A stretch of 15,115 bases of DNA from Clostridiales bacterium (GTDB taxonomy: Bacteria > Bacillota > Clostridia > Lachnospirales > Lachnospiraceae), in the NCBI GenBank assembly GCA_019418195.1, contig DYCJ01000013.1, positions 7,319 to 22,433 of the forward strand, given 5' to 3'. Positions 1 through 7,081 of the stretch are shown piece after piece (the stretch's first letter is position 1; every line of letters begins with the position of its first letter). The notes under the pieces are model-generated. The model was given only the letters and a program-made list of their open reading frames with translations. It was not told the DNA's origin and made no database searches. The translations under genes were made by a program, and so were the position numbers.

Positions 1-989
1 TAATTTTTTGCCAGAAGTTCCGGTGTGTTGAGTCCGTACGGACATTTCTTCATGCACTGTCCGCAGTGCAGGCATCCTTCGATTTTTTTCATTTTCTCCT
101 GCCACTCTTTAGTAAGCCACGCTTCGCTGGGGGCACGCCTCAGCATCAGACTCATTCTGGCACAGTTGTTGATCTCGATTCCCGCCGGGCACGGCATACA
201 GTATCCGCATCCGCGGCAGAAGTCACCGGTCAGCTGTTCTTTGTCCTTTGCGATCTTATCCTGCAGCTCCCCGGAAAGCTCCGGCGGACAGTCCTGGTAG
301 GAAAGGAACTCGTCAAGTTCAGTTTCCCGCTGTATCCCCCATATCGGTGCCACATGTGAAAACTGCGGCTGGTTCATATATGCATAAGCGCATGCTGAAT
401 CATTGATCAGCCCGCCCGCCAGTCCTTTCATGGCAATGAATCCCATATTTTCCTTTCGGCACATTTCAACAATCTCGAGATCCTGTTCCGCAGCCAGATA
501 AGAAAAAGGAAACTGCATCGTCTCGTACAGTCCGGATTCAACTGCTTCTTTTGCAACAGCGATCCGGTGATTCGTGATGCCGATATGCCGGATCTTTCCT
601 TCCTCCTGCGCTTTCAGCGCGGCTTCATAAAGTCCGGTTCCATCTCCCGGCTTCGGGCAGAATGCCGGATTGTGGAACTGATAGATGTCTATGTAATCCG
701 TCCGGAGATTTTTCAGGCTTTCTTCCAGGTGCCTGCGCATTTCCTCTCCGTTCTGTGCCTGTGACTTTGTACTGATGATGATCTTATCCCTTGTATACTC
801 AAAGGCAGCTCCCATCTTCTCTTCGCTGTCAGAATAGGCCCTCGCCGTATCGAAGTAATTGATACCATTGTAAAATGCTTTCTGCAGAAGATATACCGCT
901 TCTTTCTTCGTTACCCTCTGGATCGGGAGCGCCCCGAATCCGTTTTTATTGACTTCAAGTCCGGTCTTCCCTAATACAACTTTATCCAT
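1..989 (-). CDS. Aldo/keto reductase with C-terminal ferredoxin-type 4Fe-4S domain (3' end cut by window edge)
   Basis: NAD(P)H-linked oxidoreductase of the aldo/keto reductase superfamily, fused to a ferredoxin-like tail. The 329 visible residues begin MDKVVLGKTGLEVNKNGFGA. The AKR catalytic tetrad is visible: D47 and Y52 (FDTARAYSDSEEKMG), K75 (STKS) and H106 (YQFHNP). Two Cys clusters follow, C258/C261/C264/C267 (CRGCGYCMPCP) and C306/C309/C312/C316 (CLHCGQCMKKCP), typical for two 4Fe-4S centres. The start ATG at 987-989 has AAGGAGAG seven bases upstream. The last two visible bases open a codon TA-, so it may end just outside the window or continue with Tyr; relatives usually run on a little further. 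It lies 21 bp after the HD-domain gene and is probably co-transcribed with it. Substrate unknown. Confidence 0.93.
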   Translation of the reverse strand, partial: MDKVVLGKTGLEVNKNGFGALPIQRVTKKEAVYLLQKAFYNGINYFDTARAYSDSEEKMGAAFEYTRDKIIISTKSQAQNGEEMRRHLEESLKNLRTDYIDIYQFHNPAFCPKPGDGTGLYEAALKAQEEGKIRHIGITNHRIAVAKEAVESGLYETMQFPFSYLAAEQDLEIVEMCRKENMGFIAMKGLAGGLINDSACAYAYMNQPQFSHVAPIWGIQRETELDEFLSYQDCPPELSGELQDKIAKDKEQLTGDFCRGCGYCMPCPAGIEINNCARMSLMLRRAPSEAWLTKEWQEKMKKIEGCLHCGQCMKKCPYGLNTPELLAKN

Positions 990-1010
990 AGCCGCTCTCT
1001 CCTTCATTTA

Positions 1011-1601
1011 TCATTCTTCAATCTCAGCCATCTCTTTTCCGATCTCAGTCTCACAGGACTGCATGGCTCTCAGGGTTTTGTCGAAGAGATCATTCAGTTC
1101 CCAGCCCAGATTCTCCGCGCCGCTGCGGATGATATCTCTGGAGCATCCGGCTGCGAATCGTTTATCTTTAAATTTTTTCTTCACACTGGAAACTTCCATA
1201 TCCGACACGCTCTTCGACGGGCGCATAAGAGCCGCGGCCCAGATCAGCCCGGTCAGCTCATCCACGGCAAAGAGTACCTTCTCCATCTCGTGTTCCGGTT
1301 TCACATCGCTGCAGATCCCGTATCCGTGAGAACAGACTGAGCGGATCATATCCTCTCCCACTCCGGCCTCCATTAAAAGCTCCGGGGCTTTCCTGCAGTG
1401 CTCCCCGGGGTACATTTCAAAATCGATATCGTGCAGAAGTCCGGTAATCCCCCAGTAGTCTTCCTCGTCGCTATATCCAAGTTCCCTGGCAAACCATCGC
1501 ATGGTCTTCTCAACTGTGATCCCGTGCTGGATATGAAACGGCTCTTTATTATATTTTCTGAGTAATTTAAGCGCTTCATCCCTTGATATTGTACTTGTCA
1601 T
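1011..1601 (-). CDS. HD-domain hydrolase (HDIG-type, COG2316-like)
   Basis: Predicted metal-dependent phosphohydrolase of the HD superfamily, 196 residues, cytoplasmic. The metal-binding pattern is visible: H26 (in FHIQHG), the H57-D58 doublet (LLHDIDFE), H68 (GEHCRK), H92 (CSHGYG) and D114 (AVDELTGL). This layout matches the small stand-alone HD proteins that act on nucleotides or other phosphoesters, but the substrate cannot be read from sequence. The ATG at 1599-1601 is preceded by AAGGAAAG. A good promoter (1687-1715) lies about 85 bp upstream, so this is the first gene of a two-gene unit with the aldo/keto reductase. Confidence 0.92.
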   Translation of the reverse strand: MTSTISRDEALKLLRKYNKEPFHIQHGITVEKTMRWFARELGYSDEEDYWGITGLLHDIDFEMYPGEHCRKAPELLMEAGVGEDMIRSVCSHGYGICSDVKPEHEMEKVLFAVDELTGLIWAAALMRPSKSVSDMEVSSVKKKFKDKRFAAGCSRDIIRSGAENLGWELNDLFDKTLRAMQSCETEIGKEMAEIEE

Positions 1602-1686
1602 GATCTTTCCTTCTTTCTGCTGAAGCGCCCTTTTCCAAAAAGAACAAATCTTTTGAAAAACAGCGCATTCTGTTTTTGCTCATTCT

Positions 1687-1715
1687 ATTATACACAGTGC
1701 CGCCGGAAATTACAA
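1687..1715 (-). promoter_or_regulatory. Sigma-A type promoter for the HD hydrolase / aldo-keto reductase unit
   Basis: On the minus strand, TTGTAA (1710-1715) and a perfect TATAAT (1687-1692) are separated by 17 bp. Transcription should start near 1680, leaving a leader of about 80 nt before the HD gene. An A/T-rich block (A8 and T8 tracts at 1733-1757) lies just upstream and could act like an UP element. Confidence 0.7.
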
Positions 1716-1732
1716 TAAAGCTGTAACTTATC

Positions 1733-1757
1733 AAAAAAAAGTACATCCGTTTTTTTT
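1733..1757. repeat. Symmetric A8 - 9 nt - T8 inverted repeat
   Basis: A run of eight A (1733-1740), nine bases GTACATCCG (1741-1749) and eight T (1750-1757) form a perfect A:T dyad between the AAA ATPase stop and the HD-gene promoter. As an RNA stem it is A:U only, hence weak. It may act as bent upstream DNA for the promoter, or give weak termination after the ATPase gene. The rest of 1716-1833 shows no GC-rich terminator and no gene. Confidence 0.5.
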
Positions 1758-1833
1758 ACATTCATGTTCGGAAGAAATAAAAAAACCGTTGAAATGTGGC
1801 GTGATCCCCAGCGCATGCATAGCTTCTTATACA

Positions 1834-2694
1834 TCAATCCGTAAATTCTTCACTGTGATCCCGGAAAAATGTATAGTACGCCCTTACATTTTCCAATTCC
1901 GTCCATTTTTTCACATCTGCCGGGTCTTCATCCAGATCATAGATCTTTGCTCCTCTCATAGCCAGGAGAAACGGCGAATGCGTAGAGATCACAAACTGAC
2001 AGCCAAAAAACCTTGCCGAATCTTCCAGGAACTTTACAAGATCCTGCTGTCTTGCAGGAGACAGGCTGTTCTCCGGCTCATCCAGCAGAAACAGCCCGTT
2101 TTCAGTAATCTTTTCCGAAAAGTAAATAAATGCACTTTCTCCGTTGGAATATTCCCTGATATTATCCATCAGCTCTGACCTGACATACCTGGACTGCGTC
2201 AGGCGTCTTGCTTTCGTAACCTTTTTCAATCTTTCGTAATCATCCAGGGAACGCATCTGAAAGTCTGCATACTTCGCGTCCAGATAATCCTCGAAGAGCG
2301 ATTCCTTCTTCCTGTCTATCCCCTCATTCATACTGCGGATATTCAGCATATAGTCAAAAACATCGTCGCTTGTAATAACGCGGCTGTTCACGGGAATCCG
2401 CCCTTTCAGTTGATAGTCGCAGAGATCCAGATAGTCCTGAAAAAAATTGGACTTATTAAATACACTGTCCCTCGAAAGCTGAAGTTTTTCTCCGATCACA
2501 TTCAGAACCGTCGTTTTCCCTGATCCGTTTCCTCCATACAGGATCGTAACCGGCTCAAAATCAATCCGTTGGAGGTGATGCCTTGAAAGGATCTGAAAGG
2601 GATAAAAAGAGTCATAGCACGTCCTTTTCTGATTTACAAAAAAGTCAAATTCCCTGTCGCTGTCAGGAAAAGTAAAATATTCTAAATATATCAT
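1834..2694 (-). CDS. AAA / ABC-class ATPase (AAA_15/AAA_21 type, COG3910-like)
   Basis: Soluble P-loop ATPase of 286 residues. In order: Walker A GGNGSGKT (54-61), an alpha-helical insertion with many charged residues (about 80-180), the ABC-like signature YSNGES (182-187), Walker B LFLLDEPE (201-208) with the NSLSPARQQ D-loop region, and the H-loop STHSPFL (237-243). This is the SMC/RecF/ABC-like predicted-ATPase family; no TOPRIM or other nuclease domain follows, so it is not an OLD nuclease. Its ATG (2692-2694) overlaps the upstream gene's TGA by 4 bp (ATGA), with GAGAGG as ribosome binding site, so translation is probably coupled to the SH3-repeat membrane protein. Cellular role unknown; context suggests work with membrane or envelope proteins. 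Confidence 0.93.
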   Translation of the reverse strand: MIYLEYFTFPDSDREFDFFVNQKRTCYDSFYPFQILSRHHLQRIDFEPVTILYGGNGSGKTTVLNVIGEKLQLSRDSVFNKSNFFQDYLDLCDYQLKGRIPVNSRVITSDDVFDYMLNIRSMNEGIDRKKESLFEDYLDAKYADFQMRSLDDYERLKKVTKARRLTQSRYVRSELMDNIREYSNGESAFIYFSEKITENGLFLLDEPENSLSPARQQDLVKFLEDSARFFGCQFVISTHSPFLLAMRGAKIYDLDEDPADVKKWTELENVRAYYTFFRDHSEEFTD

Positions 2695-3500
2695 CTGCTG
2701 ACCTCTCTATATCTTTTTTGTCTTATCCAGAACCACCAGATCAAAATTCCTGCTGTTCCGGCAATGATGATAACCGGAATGACCAGAAAGACTACAGAAA
2801 ATCGTCCGCTTACTTTCACGGCGTCAATCTGTGACGCGTCAATTTCCTGCGCAGGGATCAGTTCATGCTCAACTCTCTGCGGAATGCCGGTATCTTCCAT
2901 ATCTGAAAGACAGATCCAGATATCTCTCGTGCCGTGCATATACGCCCTATATCCCCACAGACGTCCATCGGGATCCTTATAGAATGTCGTAATTTCATAA
3001 TCGTCCGTTACAGAGGCATCAGGCCGGTCTATAACGCCGGATTCCGGATAAGACCATGATACAAATTCTGTTCCGTAGGAAAGCAGATACGGCTCATCTT
3101 CATATATTTCATTGGAATGTTCCTCCATAAATTCCGGAGTTCCGTATTCCAGATACAGATCCGCCATAAGAATCCATTTATCCAAGGATTCTGCCAGCCC
3201 CCACTCAATTCCGTCCTTGTCGGTATAGACAAAGGAAATATAGATTTTTTCTCCCTCCTGTGCTTTCCGGTCGCCTGTTACCAGATTCGGAGCATCCCAC
3301 AGATATGTATCCGCTCCCGCAAGGCAAGATCGATCAAAATACGAGCACTCGTCACTATGTCTTTCGTAGAAATTATTTTCCGGCTCAAAAATAACGTCCG
3401 CCGATGCCGAAAGCGGATGCACCAGGACAAATACAGCAATGCAGACAAGCATTACCATTTTCAAAATCACTTTTCTTTTTCCGTCATGTACTTTCCTCAT
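2691..3500 (-). CDS. Type I membrane protein with two extracellular SH3-like repeats
   Basis: Uncharacterised exported protein, 269 residues. A basic N-terminus and hydrophobic core (about 11-30) end in LSASADVIF, a likely signal-peptidase I site near residue 34-35; there is no lipobox. The outer part holds two similar segments, about 68-115 and 149-201. Each starts with W(D/S).P, has a Y(T/K)D.DG..WG strand (92-101; 174-183) and ends with a WI....D strand, as in SH3-like envelope domains. A single TM helix (about 234-257) and a basic tail (RQKRYREVSR) follow, so the bulk faces outside. ATG at 3498-3500 with GGGAGG. It sits 15 bp after the four-TM gene and overlaps the ATPase start by 4 bp. 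The ENNFYERHSDEC start of the mature protein looks like a family signature that I recall from gut Clostridia but could not check. Confidence 0.85.
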   Translation of the reverse strand: MRKVHDGKRKVILKMVMLVCIAVFVLVHPLSASADVIFEPENNFYERHSDECSYFDRSCLAGADTYLWDAPNLVTGDRKAQEGEKIYISFVYTDKDGIEWGLAESLDKWILMADLYLEYGTPEFMEEHSNEIYEDEPYLLSYGTEFVSWSYPESGVIDRPDASVTDDYEITTFYKDPDGRLWGYRAYMHGTRDIWICLSDMEDTGIPQRVEHELIPAQEIDASQIDAVKVSGRFSVVFLVIPVIIIAGTAGILIWWFWIRQKRYREVSR

Positions 3501-3515
3501 AACCTTTCCTCCCTT

Positions 3516-3869
3516 TTACAGCAGCATCGATATAACTAACCCTGTGCCAAATGAAATCGCATTCAGAACAAGCGCAATTTTCCATGGGCCGTACTCTTTT
3601 TCCTGCCATATCATACATTTCCGGAACAAGAACCCCTCTGAAATAAAAACAAGCGCCTCTGCAGCCAATACTGCCGCGTTAAACGGAATCCGGGTGTAAG
3701 CAGGAAGCATCAGGCTGAGAAGGACGGCTAAAGGATTTGTGACAGTATTGACGAGAAGGAGAAGTATCTGCTCTTTTTTTTCTATACTGAAGAAAAGTCT
3801 GGCCGCCCCGCCTTCAACCACGACTGTCAGTATCCATGACAAGATAAATAAAGTGAATAAACGGATCAT
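3516..3869 (-). CDS. Small four-TM membrane protein with VNTVTNP motif
   Basis: Uncharacterised integral membrane protein, 117 residues. Hydrophobic segments fall at about 4-26, 34-56, 62-83 and 97-117. Notable polar residues within or beside them are E19 (VVVEGG), N41 and N45 (VNTVTNP, 40-46), and E71 and E78 (AAEALVFISEG). The reading frame stays open to 4001, but the start is set at ATG 3867-3869: it has AGGAGG eight bases upstream, begins MIRLFTLF, and overlaps the MFS stop by 4 bp (ATGA). The longer version would add 44 non-hydrophobic residues inside the MFS gene. Function unknown; coupling on both sides suggests it acts with the transporter or the SH3-repeat protein. Confidence 0.82.
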   Translation of the reverse strand: MIRLFTLFILSWILTVVVEGGAARLFFSIEKKEQILLLLVNTVTNPLAVLLSLMLPAYTRIPFNAAVLAAEALVFISEGFLFRKCMIWQEKEYGPWKIALVLNAISFGTGLVISMLL

Positions 3870-4972
3870 GGCATTTCCCTCCTGTTTCGTGTATACAACT
3901 GGTTTATTTTTCCTCTCTGTAATGGAAAACAAAGCCCCACCGTGATCAGGACCAGAGAAATCACTGTCAGGATTGTATAAGACGCAGGCGAACGCATCCA
4001 TTCCGGTACTCCTGCAAATACAGGCAGCACTCCGAGATACAGCGCGAAAGTCAGGATACCAAATGATGCTGCCGGATATTCCGGGAATTTCCGATACAGT
4101 GTGCTCAGGGTAACCGGCATTGTCATATTAAAAAGGAGAACACCCGCAAGACCTGCGCCCATCCGGTCCGACATTCCGAGAAGCAATGCGGAAACCGCAA
4201 GAGATACTGCTGCTGTTCTACAGCCGCCAAAACGGTCAGAGGACATACCACCCAGCATTTTCCCGAGAAATACAGCTCCTGTCAGCGCAATTCCCGTATA
4301 GATACTGCTGTTCCAGGGAAAGGCAAATACAGAACCTTCAAAGGAGCGGAAAGCTGCTACAAGAATCAGACAGGTCACAGATATCGCCTCCTGAACGGCT
4401 GATAATGAAAACTTCTTTCTTACACGCACATTGCCATGGTATTCTGATCTGTCTGCAGGAGGTTTTTCTTTCTCTGACAATATCAGTATTATTGAATACG
4501 CGAGCAGAGCTGATAAAATCACGCCGGCCGGAACGTAGAGCCGGTCTATCATGGGAATTACAGAGCCTGCATAGATCCCGAACGCTCCGGTTGATACAAA
4601 TATCCCCGGCTCCGCGGCTCTCCATTTATACAGCTTGAGGATCCCGGCTCCGCTTCCCACATGAAACAGTGCATTCCCGATACCCGCGGTTATCACCAAT
4701 GTATGGGAATCCGCTCCCGAGGCAAAGGCGGCAAGGCATAACAGGCATCCTGCAGAAGCCGCTGCACTTGTCGCTTTTTCCCATTCGGATGCAAGACGGT
4801 CAAGAATAATTCCCGCCGGAAGCTGGCCTGCAAAAGCCAGAAAATTATATATCAGCATTTTCACAAACCATGCTTCGCTTCCGGGAATTCTGTTTATGAT
4901 CATCCACGCACAGATAAAATCAATCATAAAATGTGAGGCGGATGCCCATACCAGTCTTCTGTGTCTCTTCAT
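3866..4972 (-). CDS. MFS transporter (fosmidomycin-resistance-like branch)
   Basis: Major facilitator superfamily permease, 368 residues, with about 11-12 hydrophobic segments and a charged central loop (around 170-190, SEKEKPPADRSEYHG). A degenerate MFS motif A, GQLPAGIILDR (49-59), follows TM2, and GIGNALFHVGSG (97-108) resembles the GNALFHP motif of Fsr-type transporters. It is slightly short for the family. The start is taken as ATG 4970-4972, nine bases after AGGAG; a GTG two codons earlier (4978) is too close to that site. The substrate cannot be predicted, although the carbon-nitrogen hydrolase 73 bp upstream may act on something it carries. Its stop overlaps the next start by 4 bp, making it the head of a tight four-gene block. 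Confidence 0.9.
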   Translation of the reverse strand: MKRHRRLVWASASHFMIDFICAWMIINRIPGSEAWFVKMLIYNFLAFAGQLPAGIILDRLASEWEKATSAAASAGCLLCLAAFASGADSHTLVITAGIGNALFHVGSGAGILKLYKWRAAEPGIFVSTGAFGIYAGSVIPMIDRLYVPAGVILSALLAYSIILILSEKEKPPADRSEYHGNVRVRKKFSLSAVQEAISVTCLILVAAFRSFEGSVFAFPWNSSIYTGIALTGAVFLGKMLGGMSSDRFGGCRTAAVSLAVSALLLGMSDRMGAGLAGVLLFNMTMPVTLSTLYRKFPEYPAASFGILTFALYLGVLPVFAGVPEWMRSPASYTILTVISLVLITVGLCFPLQRGKINQLYTRNRREMP

Positions 4973-5045
4973 TGGCACTCTCTCCTCTCTCTGTTTATAA
5001 GAGTGTCACTCGGACAGATTTGTTGCATCTTAATCAAACATTAAT

Positions 5046-5927
5046 TTATCGTCGGCAATCTTCCCTGATAAACGGCTCTTCCACTCCTGTTTTTGTCAGC
5101 ACCCCGTATTTCAGCGGTTGACGGTATGTATTGCCGTGCACTTCGTTTTTACGGTACTCCCGCAGCTGCTCAAGATCAAGTTCTGCAATATAGATTCCCT
5201 CTTCGACGCCTGCATCCAGGATACACATATCTCGTGAATCTTCTTCATCCGGAAGATATGCTACACCGTCAAAAACTGTAGATCTTCCGTTACAGTCCGG
5301 AACACTCTCCGGATAGTTGCAGGTGGCAACTGCAAGCATATTCTCGTACGCTCTTGCCCGAAGCTGGCAGAGCCTGTTTATCTCCATTGGGCAGGCATTG
5401 GGTACAAGGATCAGTTCTGCTCCCTTAAGCATCAGAATCCGGGCGCTCTCAGGGAACTCCCGGTCATAGCAGATCATTGCGCCGGCTTTTACGATACCAC
5501 ACGCCGTATCAAGCTCAGTAACATAGAACGCTTCTCCCGGCGTCAGATTTCTCTCCACACTGAAATCGCATGTATGCACTTTCGCATATGTCAGCTTCCG
5601 CTCCCCTAACCGGTCAAAAAGCACCAGTGTATTGCGGACACCGTCCCCATATTTCTCAAGCAGGGTAATACCGATCGCCATATCAAGTTCACCTGCAAGT
5701 CTGCTGAAATTATTGACAAAATCGCTATCGGCCGGTATCGCTTCTTTTCTCCATTCCTCTGCCGGCCGCTCATGTATGGCATATCCATTGCTCCACATTT
5801 CCGGGAATAAAGCAATATCCGCACCCTGTTTCTTCGCCTGCCTGCAGGACTGTATTCCCTTTTCAAGATTTTTTTCCAACGAACCACAGGGTGAAATCTG
5901 CAGTAAAGCGATTTTCAATCGTTCCAT
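5046..5927 (-). CDS. Carbon-nitrogen hydrolase (nitrilase superfamily amidase)
   Basis: Cytoplasmic amidase of the nitrilase superfamily, 293 residues, which hydrolyses non-peptide C-N bonds of amides or N-carbamoyl compounds. The catalytic Glu-Lys-Cys triad is visible: E43 (LFPEMW), K116 (YAKVHTCDF) and C153 (MICYDREFPE). The substrate is not clear; the family includes N-carbamoylputrescine amidase, omega-amidase and ureidopropionase. The frame is open back to 5981, but ATG 5925-5927 has AAAGGAAAG just upstream and gives the normal N-terminus (MERLKIALLQIS). It lies 74 bp after the alcohol dehydrogenase and 73 bp before the MFS gene, same strand, with a possible promoter of its own. Confidence 0.93.
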   Translation of the reverse strand: MERLKIALLQISPCGSLEKNLEKGIQSCRQAKKQGADIALFPEMWSNGYAIHERPAEEWRKEAIPADSDFVNNFSRLAGELDMAIGITLLEKYGDGVRNTLVLFDRLGERKLTYAKVHTCDFSVERNLTPGEAFYVTELDTACGIVKAGAMICYDREFPESARILMLKGAELILVPNACPMEINRLCQLRARAYENMLAVATCNYPESVPDCNGRSTVFDGVAYLPDEEDSRDMCILDAGVEEGIYIAELDLEQLREYRKNEVHGNTYRQPLKYGVLTKTGVEEPFIREDCRR

Positions 5928-5960
5928 AAAGCATCTTTCCTTTTTTATATTTACAAAATA

Positions 5961-5989
5961 TATATATCCGCACAGAGTCATCAGATCAA
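5961..5989 (-). promoter_or_regulatory. Possible promoter for the carbon-nitrogen hydrolase gene
   Basis: On the minus strand TTGATC (5984-5989) and TATATA (5961-5966) are 17 bp apart in a very A/T-rich gap, giving a leader of about 27 nt. Each hexamer matches four of six consensus bases, so this is a candidate only; read-through from the alcohol dehydrogenase gene is equally possible. Confidence 0.35.
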
Positions 5990-6001
5990 ATCAGAGGCTG
6001 T

Positions 6002-7042
6002 TCACGGAGCCACCGCATATTTAATGACATGATCTTTCTTATTCTCAAACACCTCATACGCTTCCATGATCTCATCCAGTCCGCAGCGGTGGGTAATGAG
6101 AAAACCTGCATCAAGTTTCCCGCATGCGGTCAGATCCATGATCTCCTGACAATAACTGCCGTCCACTCCGCCGGTCTTGAACACGAGGTTCTTACCGTAC
6201 ATATCCGGTAGTGGAAGTGTCTGTGCTTCCTCATACATCGCCACGATCACAACGACTGCATTAGGTCTTGCGATCTTCCACGCTGTCTGGAATGTATCTT
6301 TCCCGCCTGCGACTTCAAATACAGTGTCAGCACCTCTTCCGTCTGTAAGCTCTCTTATCCGGCCTTCTATATCGTCTCTTCCAGGGACAAGGGTGATATC
6401 TGCCAGACCTTTTTCCTTCGCCAGATTCAGTCTGTATTCATCTGTATCTACAGCAATAATCTTTGCAGGAGTATACAGACGGGCACACAGCATCGTGCAC
6501 AGCCCTGTTGGTCCCGCTCCGATCACCGCTGCTGTATCTGCGGGCCTGATCTCTCCGATCTTAGCCGCCCAATATCCGGTAGAAAGTATATCGCCGTTAA
6601 AAAGTGCCTGCTCGTCCGTTACGTTATCAGGTATGACAGTCAGGCCGTTGTCCGCGAACGGTATCCTTGCATATTCGGCCTGTCCTCCGTCAATACGGCA
6701 TCCAAGAGCCCATCCCCCATGCTCATCCGTACAGTTATTTACATAACCTCTTTTACAGAAGAAACACTCCCCGCAGAACGTCTCCACATTCACTGCCACG
6801 CGGTCGCCAGGCTTTACTTTCTTTACCGCACTCCCCGCCTTAACAACTCTGCCGACAAACTCATGCCCCAGTATCGTTCCCGGCACTGCTCTGGGTACAG
6901 CGCCGTGTTTAATATGTATGTCACTCGAGCAGATCGTCGTGAGGGTTACCTGCACGATTGCATCCCTTTCGTCAAGTATCTCCGGCATGGGACGATCCGT
7001 AAGAACAATCTGTCCGTTTCCCTCATATACAACTGCTTTCAT
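6002..7042 (-). CDS. Zinc-dependent medium-chain alcohol dehydrogenase (Tdh/COG1063 family)
   Basis: NAD-dependent medium-chain dehydrogenase, 346 residues. Catalytic zinc ligands are C38 (TTICSSDIH), H60-E61 (GHEF) and probably D151 (GDILSTGY). The structural zinc loop has C90, C93, C96 and C104 (CGECFFCKRGYVNNC). The Rossmann motif is GAGPTG (175-180), and the acidic AVDTDE at the end of the next strand favours NAD over NADP. The substrate (secondary alcohol, polyol or similar) is not identifiable. Start chosen at ATG 7040-7042, six bases after a GGGGG ribosome binding site; the ATG two codons earlier (7048) directly abuts that site. It follows the coiled-coil gene by 39 bp on the same strand. 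Confidence 0.93.
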   Translation of the reverse strand: MKAVVYEGNGQIVLTDRPMPEILDERDAIVQVTLTTICSSDIHIKHGAVPRAVPGTILGHEFVGRVVKAGSAVKKVKPGDRVAVNVETFCGECFFCKRGYVNNCTDEHGGWALGCRIDGGQAEYARIPFADNGLTVIPDNVTDEQALFNGDILSTGYWAAKIGEIRPADTAAVIGAGPTGLCTMLCARLYTPAKIIAVDTDEYRLNLAKEKGLADITLVPGRDDIEGRIRELTDGRGADTVFEVAGGKDTFQTAWKIARPNAVVVIVAMYEEAQTLPLPDMYGKNLVFKTGGVDGSYCQEIMDLTACGKLDAGFLITHRCGLDEIMEAYEVFENKKDHVIKYAVAP

Positions 7043-7081
7043 ATCCATCCCCCATTCTCTTATTGAACCTCACTTTATGTA

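Noticed and set aside
949..1329. 126-residue plus-strand frame opposite the HD hydrolase and the aldo/keto reductase start
   Set aside because: Overlaps two well-supported minus-strand genes and shows no motif or ribosome binding site.
1834..2694. OLD-family or Gabija-like nuclease ATPase
   Set aside because: The protein ends about 40 residues after the H-loop, with no TOPRIM or other nuclease domain and no partner helicase nearby.
3870..4001. Upstream extension of the four-TM protein by 44 residues
   Set aside because: It lies inside the MFS gene in another frame, is not hydrophobic, and the internal ATG at 3867-3869 has an AGGAGG site and the typical 4 bp overlap.
5001..5011. GAGTGTCACTC palindrome upstream of the MFS gene as an operator
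   Set aside because: Only 11 bp, single copy, and no matching promoter beside it; expected by chance at this length.
6177..6746. 189-residue plus-strand frame opposite the alcohol dehydrogenase
   Set aside because: The minus-strand frame carries intact zinc and Rossmann motifs; the antisense product is Ser/Ala-rich with no recognisable domain.
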